Translations under genes and position numbers: made by a program
Origin: Labilithrix luteola
GTDB lineage: Bacteria > Myxococcota_A > Polyangia > Polyangiales > Polyangiaceae
NCBI GenBank assembly: GCA_026225435.1
Contig: JAMFST010001405.1
Location: 1 to 5,586, forward strand
Direction: 5' to 3'
Length of the DNA stretch: 5,586 nt
The notes under the pieces: generated by a model
What the model saw: only the letters and a program-made list of their open reading frames with translations
Told to the model about the DNA's origin: nothing
Database searches by the model: none
Shown: positions 1 through 5,299 of the stretch, in pieces
Numbering within the stretch: the first letter of the stretch is position 1
Layout: each line of letters begins with the position of its first letter

Positions 1-332
1 GACGACGCGTCGAGCGCCGGCACGCTGAAGGCGTCCTTGTACTTGGCGTAGGGGCTGGCGGGATCGCCCAGCTCGGTGCGCACCCGCTCGACACAGGCGG
101 CAAAGTCGCGCACCGCGCCGGCCGCGTCGTCGGGATACTGCGCCAGCGCGTCGCCCAGCGGCACCAGCCCCTCGACGTTCCAGGTCACGCTCGCCGGGAG
201 GCGATCGCTCCCCTCGGTCTCGGGGACGAGGAGACGCCCATCGAAGAAGCGTGCGTCGTTGAGATCGACCGCCAGCTTCCAGATCGACACGTTACCGACG
301 AGGTTCGGCAGCCAGTTCACCGCGTCGCTCAC
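1..332 (-). CDS. Unrecognised protein, third gene of the SrfB operon (N-terminal part only)
   Basis: The reading frame is open from a GTG at 332-330 to the left edge, giving 110 residues; the C-terminus lies outside the window. The GTG overlaps the TGA of the preceding 226-aa gene by four bases (GTGA at 329-332), which fixes the start and implies translational coupling. The protein begins MSDAVNWLPNLVGNV and continues with an aromatic/hydrophobic stretch (SIWKLAVDLNDARFFDGRLL), then an acidic and Pro-containing region. There is no signal peptide, membrane segment or Walker A (P-loop) motif in the visible part. Enterobacterial srfB is followed by srfC, but this N-terminus does not look like SrfC to me, so I leave it unnamed. 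Its place after srfB and the tight overlap suggest it works with the ATPase; that is inference. Confidence is high that it is a gene, low for any function. Confidence 0.8.
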   Translation of the reverse strand, partial: MSDAVNWLPNLVGNVSIWKLAVDLNDARFFDGRLLVPETEGSDRLPASVTWNVEGLVPLGDALAQYPDDAAGAVRDFAACVERVRTELGDPASPYAKYKDAFSVPALDAS

Positions 333-1009
333 GATCGTACCCGCGCTTTCATGCGTACCATGCCGCTACCGGCGACCTTCACCGCGAAGGACGCCGCTGC
401 TGCTCCGCCCGCTCCACCCGCTGCCGACGCGCCCGGCTCGCGCTCGTGGATCTGCGAGTCGAACGTCGTCAGGTGATCGACGCTCGAGAAGGTCACTCGA
501 CTCACCCGGCTGGTGAAGAGCGCCGCGAGCAAAGGCGAGGCCTGCCGCACGAGCTGCGCTTCCAGCCCGGCGCCGTGCGCGAAGCGGTACCAGGCGCGGC
601 TCGCCTCGAAGCCGACCCGCACCGCCTGCTCCTCGTCCATGTCGGCGCGAAAATACAGGTTCAGCGCGCCGGCGAAGGCGAGCGCGTCGTCCTCCGCCAG
701 CCGGGAGCCCAGCTCGCCCAGCGCGAGGCGCAGCGGGTACTCCTTGTCGCTCGGCCGCGCGCCGAGGATGGCGTCGTCGAGGAGATCGTCGAGCACCAGC
801 TTGGCGAGCACCGCGTTGGTGGTGGCGTCCGCGTGGGGGCGCTGGCTCGTCGCCGCCGCCGTCGAGGAAGGCGGCGCCACGGACGGAGCCTTCGATGCCG
901 GCGCGACGCTCGCGCTCACCAGCTCGCCGATCTCGCGGGCGAGGCGGTCGCGATCGATCGCCGCAAAGGCCGCGCGCGCCAGCGCCTCGCCGTCGAGCGG
1001 CGTCGTCAC
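329..1009 (-). CDS. Hypothetical 226-aa protein coupled to SrfB
   Basis: I do not recognise this family. The start is GTG at 1009-1007, overlapping the srfB TGA (1008-1006) as GTGA. A purine-rich AAGGGGG sits about five bases upstream, inside the end of srfB, and can serve as ribosome binding site. The protein has three visible parts: a short helical N-terminus (residues 1-33, alternating acidic and aliphatic residues); a low-complexity Ala/Pro/Ser/Thr linker (about 34-64); and a mostly helical core (about 65-168) with DDLLDDAILG, YPLRLALGELGSRL and aromatic-rich GALNLYFRADMDEEQAV and SRAWYRFAHGAG. The tail has a Ser/Thr/Val segment and a Gly/Ala-rich stretch (193-207), ending in basic MKARVRS. 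No signal peptide, membrane helix or catalytic motif is seen, so it is probably cytoplasmic. An adaptor or co-factor role for the SrfB ATPase is possible from position alone. Confidence 0.85.
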   Translation of the reverse strand: MTTPLDGEALARAAFAAIDRDRLAREIGELVSASVAPASKAPSVAPPSSTAAATSQRPHADATTNAVLAKLVLDDLLDDAILGARPSDKEYPLRLALGELGSRLAEDDALAFAGALNLYFRADMDEEQAVRVGFEASRAWYRFAHGAGLEAQLVRQASPLLAALFTSRVSRVTFSSVDHLTTFDSQIHEREPGASAAGGAGGAAAASFAVKVAGSGMVRMKARVRS

Positions 1010-3972
1010 GCGACCCCCTTGGCCATGCCGGGGAAGATGCCGGTGTCGAGCCAGTAGCGCTCGCCGGTCAGCGTCTTGAGCCGCAGCTGGAAGTCGTCGA
1101 CGGAGAACGAGTACACGTCACGCTGCGAGGTCACCTCGCGGATCGACAGGCCGGGTGCTGCGGTAGCACCCGGCACGGCCTCACGAGAATTGGCCAGGCC
1201 CGTCTTGGTGCGGGCGAAGCGCAGGTGCACGCGGTCTTCCAGCAGCGCCGCCTCCACCTCCGGGCTGGCCGCGCGCACCTCGAACAGGGGCGAGCCGTCC
1301 ATCTCCGGCGAGGCCACGTTGCGCCAGCCGATGATCATCCCGGCGGCATAGAGGAACGGCGCGCTCACATCGGCCGCGGCGCCGTTCGCCGGCTTGCCGT
1401 CGGCGCTGCCCGCCGGGAACAGCTCGCAGGCGCGCGGCAGGTGCGGCTCCGACTCCTGCCACACCCCGAAGATCGGCGCAGCGCTGGGACCACTGCGCTC
1501 GACCGAGTCGAGAAAGAAGCCCGGCAGGAGGTTCTTCCCCGCCAGGTGCAGCACCGTCGCCCCGGCGGCCACGGTCGTCTTGGGATCGCCGATGGTCCCC
1601 TCGTCACGCCACTTCGACGGGTACCAGTCGCCAACCCGGTACTTCGCCATCGACTGGATGCGCGCCGGAGCGACCGGCATCTCACGCTCGAAGAGACGAC
1701 GAACGCAGCCGAGCGCCGAGGTGCGCCCGGCCAGCACGAGGAGGTCCACGTCGAACTGCGCCAGGATGTCGGCGTAGCGACGCAGCGGCTCGCGCAGCAC
1801 CGACTCGATGGCCCGGTCGATCTCCAGGCGGTCGTAGCGGAAGAACAGGTTGGGCAGACCCGGGAAGCCGGGGATCTCGGCCGCGAGGAAGCGGTCCGCC
1901 TCCTCGAGCACGGCGGGCGACCAGGTGACGCCGCCGCCGCGCTCGAGATCCGCCAGCGTGTACGTCTTGTCCGTCGTGTGCCCCTCGGGCTCGCGCCCCT
2001 CGGCCAGCGCCCAGAAGGTGCGCGCGAGCGGCATCCACACGTACGGAACGAGCTTGGCGCGCAGCGTGCGCCAGGCCGCGCCGTGCCCCGCGTCGCCGTC
2101 ACCGAAGAGGTGCATCCAGCGTCGCCGCGCCGCCGGCGTGGGGAGCTGCGCGGCGATCTGCGGGAAGGCCACCTCCTCGAGCAGACCGCGGCAGACCTCG
2201 TCGCCGGCGATCGACACGCCGTCCTGGAACAGGGTGGTCACCGAGAGCGAGGTGCCCGCGCCCGGCTGGCGATCGCGGTACTCGGCGATCATCACGTCGG
2301 TGGTGCCGCCGCCGATGTCCACCGAGGCGATGCGCAGCGACGAGGCCCCCTTCCCGCCGCCGCTCTCGCCCGGTCGGCCGTACACGGCGAGTAGCTCCTC
2401 CATGTTGCCGGAGAAGGTGCCGGCGACCTCCTCGAAGACGTAGACCATCTGCGCCGCCATCGCCTCGTCGATGAAGAGGAAGGGCGTGAAGGCCTTGGTG
2501 GCGACGTCGTAGTTGGGCCGGTTCTCGTCGGGGATGCCGAGCATCCACGAGCTGAGGATGACGGCGTTGCGGATCAAGGTCTCGTAGACCTCGCGCTCCT
2601 CCTGCGTCATGCCCGAGGGATAGGTGACGCACACATGACGCAGCACCCGCCCGGCCGCCTCGCGCCCCTGGAATTGCCGGTACGCCGGCGACTGGATCTG
2701 CGCCAGCGCCTGGCTGAGGATCTCCACGAAGGCGAAGAGCATCGTGGTGCGCGGGGCGTAGCGCGGATCGGCCGGGGTCGATGGGCCGTCACCGCGGAGC
2801 ACGAGACCGCCGGCGTCGTCGACGAGGTACTTGAGGAGGCGGCCGTGGATCGTCTGCGGCTCGCTGCCCGCAGCACCGGGCACGTCGATGGACGCGCTCA
2901 TCCCGCTCGCGGCGAAGGTCCAGGGATCGCGGGTCGGGCGATCGTCCCAGAGGTACCGCTTCGGACCGGACAGCGTGCACAGGTAGCGGTGCGGCGTGTC
3001 GAGCGCGCGGTCCATCGCCTCGCGCCCGAGCCGCGCGATCGACGGCCAGGCGAAGGCGTCGCCGACGCAGACGTCGAAGGAGCTGCGGTCGAACGGGCCG
3101 GCGAGGAAGGTGAGCCGCGCATCGAACGGCTCGTCGCTCACCTGCGTGGGATCGCCGCCGCGACGCAGGGCGAGCGGCACGGCGCTGAGACCGCGCGCCT
3201 CCCCCGGAGCGGCCACCGATCCCCCGCGCGAGGCCTCCACCAGGAGCGCCGTCGAGCGCGAGTTGCCCAGATCGACCACCAGCGACACGGGCGTGGTCGT
3301 CGCCGGATCGAGGCGCCCGAGCTTCAGGCGCGGTAGGCGCGGCCCGAGCACCTCGTAGAGCGCCGCCAGCTTGAAGGGGGCGCGCTCGATCCCCTTCTTC
3401 TCCAGCCGCCGCAGCCAGTCGCGCGTCAGCGGGTGATCGAGGAACGAGGCGCACTCGTCGCGATCGAGCGGACGGAAGGGGCGCCCTTCGTCGAGGGCGG
3501 CGTCGAGCAGCCTGCCCGACATGCCGCCCGAGGCAGGCATCTCGCGGGTGTCGATCGCCAGCACGGCGCGGTAGCTCCCGTCCTCGTTCGGGGCGAGGAA
3601 GATCTGCACCACGTGCGGCGCCGAGAGCTGGTACGGCACCGGGATCCAGCGGCGCGACAGCTCCTCGGCCGCTTCCAGCGCGCTGATCTCGACGTCCGGC
3701 TCCTCGCCTTGGTGCGCGCGGCCGACGCTCCACACCTCGGCGCCCGGCGGAGGCTGCGGGGCGCCCGGTGCACCGGCAGCGGCAGGCGCAGCGCGGCGAA
3801 CGAAGCCGCTGACCACGTCCGGGAGCAGCCCGAGATCGAGGTCGTGGAACACCGTACCGCTGCGGAAGAAGAGCTCGAGGACCTCGCGCGAAGGCTCGGG
3901 AGTGCTGATCCGGTTGCGACTCGCCGCGTTGCCGGGGCCGTCACCGAGCGAAATCTTCTTTTTTTGCACCAT
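1006..3972 (-). CDS. srfB: SrfB-family virulence-factor-like protein, actin/Hsp70-fold (ASKHA) ATPase
   Basis: This 988-aa protein has the size expected for SrfB (Pfam SrfB family, about 1000 aa), named from a Salmonella SsrB-regulated factor whose biochemical role is unclear. The ASKHA nucleotide-binding signatures occur in order. Phosphate-1 is VVDLGNSRSTALLVE at about 232-246. CVTYPSG is at 448-454 and a connect-like IDEAMAAQMVY at 501-511. Phosphate-2 is SVDIGGGTTDVMIAEY at 550-565 (D552, GGG 554-556, D559). The adenosine motif is LLVLAGRTSALGCVRRL at 744-760, followed by TTVAAGATVLHLAG at 799-812. Residues 1-230 are an N-terminal region with an Ala/Pro linker at 61-77; 813-988 is a C-terminal extension. 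No signal peptide or membrane helix is seen, so it is predicted cytoplasmic. The start is ATG at 3972-3970 (MVQKKKISLG); upstream purines are only weakly SD-like. It heads a three-gene operon, divergent from the lipid kinase. The ATPase fold is clear; the SrfB name rests on motif layout, length and recall, without a search. Confidence 0.85.
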   Translation of the reverse strand: MVQKKKISLGDGPGNAASRNRISTPEPSREVLELFFRSGTVFHDLDLGLLPDVVSGFVRRAAPAAAGAPGAPQPPPGAEVWSVGRAHQGEEPDVEISALEAAEELSRRWIPVPYQLSAPHVVQIFLAPNEDGSYRAVLAIDTREMPASGGMSGRLLDAALDEGRPFRPLDRDECASFLDHPLTRDWLRRLEKKGIERAPFKLAALYEVLGPRLPRLKLGRLDPATTTPVSLVVDLGNSRSTALLVEASRGGSVAAPGEARGLSAVPLALRRGGDPTQVSDEPFDARLTFLAGPFDRSSFDVCVGDAFAWPSIARLGREAMDRALDTPHRYLCTLSGPKRYLWDDRPTRDPWTFAASGMSASIDVPGAAGSEPQTIHGRLLKYLVDDAGGLVLRGDGPSTPADPRYAPRTTMLFAFVEILSQALAQIQSPAYRQFQGREAAGRVLRHVCVTYPSGMTQEEREVYETLIRNAVILSSWMLGIPDENRPNYDVATKAFTPFLFIDEAMAAQMVYVFEEVAGTFSGNMEELLAVYGRPGESGGGKGASSLRIASVDIGGGTTDVMIAEYRDRQPGAGTSLSVTTLFQDGVSIAGDEVCRGLLEEVAFPQIAAQLPTPAARRRWMHLFGDGDAGHGAAWRTLRAKLVPYVWMPLARTFWALAEGREPEGHTTDKTYTLADLERGGGVTWSPAVLEEADRFLAAEIPGFPGLPNLFFRYDRLEIDRAIESVLREPLRRYADILAQFDVDLLVLAGRTSALGCVRRLFEREMPVAPARIQSMAKYRVGDWYPSKWRDEGTIGDPKTTVAAGATVLHLAGKNLLPGFFLDSVERSGPSAAPIFGVWQESEPHLPRACELFPAGSADGKPANGAAADVSAPFLYAAGMIIGWRNVASPEMDGSPLFEVRAASPEVEAALLEDRVHLRFARTKTGLANSREAVPGATAAPGLSIREVTSQRDVYSFSVDDFQLRLKTLTGERYWLDTGIFPGMAKGVA
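1150..1174 (-). repeat. Perfect 10-bp inverted repeat inside the 3' part of srfB
   Basis: Arms 1150-1159 (GCCGGGTGCT) and 1165-1174 (AGCACCCGGC) are perfectly complementary around a 5-base loop (GCGGT on the plus strand). It falls in the srfB coding region at residues about 934-942 (PGATAAPG), some 140 bases before the stop codon. The srfB mRNA would form a very stable hairpin here. No T-run follows on either strand, so it is not a standard intrinsic terminator. Confidence 0.6.
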
Positions 3973-4039
3973 GAGACGCTCTCGAGCCTACTGACAGTCG
4001 GAGCTGGACACGCGGAAATTTCGACTATGGTGCCCTTCG
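3973..4039. promoter_or_regulatory. Divergent control region between srfB and the lipid kinase
   Basis: Only 67 bp separate the srfB ATG (minus strand) from the lipid kinase GTG (plus strand), so the promoters for both transcription units must lie here or overlap the gene starts. It is less GC-rich than the flanking genes, especially AAATTTCGACTATGG at 4016-4030. For srfB a minus-strand TAGGCT box (3990-3985) lies 12 bases before the ATG, but I found no good -35 partner at standard spacing. No operator dyad stands out. The region is assigned from gene geometry; the individual boxes are tentative. Confidence 0.5.
4005..4031 (+). promoter_or_regulatory. Candidate promoter of the lipid kinase, placed for a leaderless mRNA
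   Basis: TGGACA at 4005-4010 matches the -35 consensus TTGACA in five of six bases. TATGGT at 4026-4031 matches TATAAT in four of six and fits the TANNNT pattern. The spacer is 15 bp, shorter than the usual 16-18. The box ends eight bases before the GTG at 4040, so transcription would begin at or within a few bases of the start codon. No Shine-Dalgarno sequence is visible between the box and the GTG, which agrees with a leaderless transcript. Confidence 0.35.
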
Positions 4040-5062
4040 GTGTCCGACGCCCGCCCGCTCCTCATCGTCAACCCGAACGCCGGGGGCGGCGCGTCCGGCC
4101 GCACCCTCGGCGCGCTGGTCCCCGCGGTCGAGCGCGCGCTCGGCCCGGTCGACCTGGTGCAGACCGAGCGCCCCGGTCACGCCATCGAGATCGCCCAGGC
4201 GGCTGCCAAGGAAGGACGCGCCCGCCTCCTCGCCGCCGGTGGTGACGGAACGGTCCACGAGGTCGCCAACGGCATCCTCCTCGCCGAGCAGGCTGCGCTC
4301 GCCACCGGCGGCGACGTGGTCGACGCCACCCTGGGGATCATCGGGCGCGGCACCGGCGGCGATCTCGCGCGCACCCTCGGCATCCGTCACGAGCTCGAAG
4401 GGATGAACGGCTACCTCGGGGCCATCTCCCGTGGCCGCGTGCGCGCCATCGACGTCGGGCGCGCCCGCTACGACGACGACGATGGCTCGCACGAGCGCTT
4501 CTTCGTCAACATCCTCTCCGCCGGCCTGAGCGGCCTGGTCGTGCGGCGCATGGCGAAGGTGAACCGCGCGCTCGGCCCCGCGGTCACCTACTTCAACACC
4601 TCGGTCCGCGCGCTCCTCGAGGCGCGTCGCGCCCACCTGCGGGTGCACTACACGCCGTGGAGCAGCGGCGGCAACAGCGTCACCGACGAGGCGCTCCCCG
4701 AGCGCACCTTCGACAGCTACATGGTGGCCATCTGCAATGGCCGCTACTTCGGCGCCGGCATGCACGTCGCGCCCATGGCCGACCCGGCCGACGGCCGCTT
4801 CGACGTGGTCTCCATCGACGCCACGAGCAAGCTCGCCTTCTTCAACAACGCGCGGCGCATCTGGAGCGCCGGCCACATGGGGCGACCGGGCGTGACGCAC
4901 TTCGCCTGCCGCCACCTGCGCCTCGAGCTGGCCCTCGACGAGCAAGGGACGGCGGGGCGCGGCGTGCGCGAGCGCTTCGTCAACGATATCGACGGCGAGC
5001 CGCTCGGCGGACTGCCGCTGGAGATCCTTCTGATCCCCCAGGCGCTCCGGATCTTCTGCTGA
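4040..5062 (+). CDS. Diacylglycerol kinase family lipid kinase (DgkB/YegS/LCB5-like)
   Basis: The 340-aa product has the full set of DAGK-catalytic-domain motifs: nucleotide-binding NPNAGGG (11-17), GGDGTVHEVANGI (67-79), GRGTGGDLARTLGI (102-115), FFVNILSAGLSG (154-165), a GRYFGAGMHVAPMADPADGRFDV block (234-256), and NDIDGEPLGGLPLEI near the C-terminus (315-329), where D318 in the DGE motif aligns with the DgkB catalytic base. The family transfers the ATP gamma-phosphate to a lipid hydroxyl, usually diacylglycerol to phosphatidic acid, at the inner face of the membrane; here the lipid is unknown and could be an ether lipid or sphingoid base. No membrane helix is seen. The usual GTGND motif reads GTGGD (Asn to Gly). 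Start GTG 4040 is chosen because the fold begins at once; the ATG at 4027 is out of frame. It lies divergent from srfB and upstream of an AGPS-like gene on the same strand. Confidence 0.93.
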   Translation: MSDARPLLIVNPNAGGGASGRTLGALVPAVERALGPVDLVQTERPGHAIEIAQAAAKEGRARLLAAGGDGTVHEVANGILLAEQAALATGGDVVDATLGIIGRGTGGDLARTLGIRHELEGMNGYLGAISRGRVRAIDVGRARYDDDDGSHERFFVNILSAGLSGLVVRRMAKVNRALGPAVTYFNTSVRALLEARRAHLRVHYTPWSSGGNSVTDEALPERTFDSYMVAICNGRYFGAGMHVAPMADPADGRFDVVSIDATSKLAFFNNARRIWSAGHMGRPGVTHFACRHLRLELALDEQGTAGRGVRERFVNDIDGEPLGGLPLEILLIPQALRIFC

Positions 5063-5155
5063 CGAAACGTGGCGGGCACCTGCACGTAGCCACAGGAGAA
5101 CGAGCCCCGCGCAGCGAAGTCATGTGCGCGGCTACGCCTCAACCGCGAATTTTGC

Positions 5156-5169
5156 TGCGCAGCTGCGCA
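5156..5169. repeat. 14-bp perfect palindrome (TGCGCA-GC-TGCGCA)
   Basis: TGCGCAGCTGCGCA is its own reverse complement and consists of two copies of the self-complementary hexamer TGCGCA separated by GC. It sits at the start of the A/T-richer pocket upstream of the AGPS-like gene. The symmetry suits a dimeric regulator binding site, but no regulator is known from the window, and an RNA hairpin here would need a loop taken from the palindrome itself. Confidence 0.5.
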
Positions 5170-5227
5170 CTTGCAGTTTGAAACGGAAAAGCTACAGCCG
5201 TCGCGCGGCCCTGACCGAGCCGACACG

Positions 5228-5253
5228 GATCTGTGGTACGCGGGCCACGGATC
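5228..5253. repeat. Stem-loop with 9-bp arms upstream of the AGPS-like gene
   Basis: GATCTGTGG (5228-5236) pairs with CCACGGATC (5245-5253) at eight of nine positions, and the ninth is a G-U wobble in RNA; the loop is eight bases. CACGGATC also occurs as a direct repeat at 5224-5231 and 5246-5253, a 22-bp period or about two helical turns. It ends 46 bases before the ATG, so it may be an operator or a leader-RNA hairpin. Confidence 0.4.
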
Positions 5254-5299
5254 GGCACGTGCAGGACCACCCCCAGGGTAAGCGGAGCTAGCGAATCGT

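Larger units (their letters stand above)
5063..5299 (+). other. Structured 237-bp intergenic region before the AGPS-like gene
   Basis: No convincing gene lies here. It contains an imperfect hairpin (5103-5133, core CCGCGCA/TGCGCGG), a 14-bp perfect palindrome (5156-5169), an A/T-richer pocket at about 5141-5195 that may hold a promoter, and a 9-bp stem-loop (5228-5253). No dyad is followed by a T-run, so no intrinsic terminator for the lipid kinase is identified. The downstream gene could be read through from the kinase or have its own promoter. The possible promoter elements in the A/T pocket (TTGCAG 5171-5176 with TACAGC 5193-5198, 16-bp spacer) are poor matches. Confidence 0.5.

Noticed and set aside
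446..1079. Two plus-strand open frames opposite the 226-aa gene
   Set aside because: The minus-strand frame has GTGA coupling on both sides and strongly G/C third positions; the plus-strand frames are low-complexity shadows.
895..2394. Long plus-strand open frame (499 codons) opposite srfB
   Set aside because: Arg/Gly/Ala-rich composition without recognisable motifs; it is the expected antisense shadow of a very GC-rich gene whose minus-strand frame has clear ATPase motifs.
2635..3336. Plus-strand open frame of 233 codons opposite srfB
   Set aside because: Antisense to the phosphate-1 region of srfB and of Arg/Ala/Glu-rich shadow composition.
3510..3538. 7-bp inverted repeat GCCTGCC/GGCAGGC inside srfB
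   Set aside because: Short arms with a 15-base loop in coding sequence; expected by chance at this base composition.
3433..4245. Plus-strand open frame of 270 codons spanning the srfB start, the divergent region and the kinase start
   Set aside because: It overlaps two well supported genes in the wrong frame, and its ATG at 4027 would read the lipid kinase out of frame.
4025..4945. Minus-strand open frame of 306 codons opposite the lipid kinase
   Set aside because: The plus strand carries a complete set of DAGK motifs; the opposite frame shows no motif.
5122..5181. Possible 19-residue peptide (MCAATPQPRILLRSCALAV) in the intergenic region
   Set aside because: No Shine-Dalgarno at a useful distance (AGGAGA at 5093-5098 is too far) and no other support; a leader peptide cannot be excluded but is not claimed.
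5079..5265. 9-bp inverted repeat CCTGCACGT (5079-5087) / ACGTGCAGG (5257-5265) bracketing the intergenic region
   Set aside because: 170 bp apart with no extension of the match and no mobile-element features between; a chance pair of this length is plausible in GC-rich spacer.
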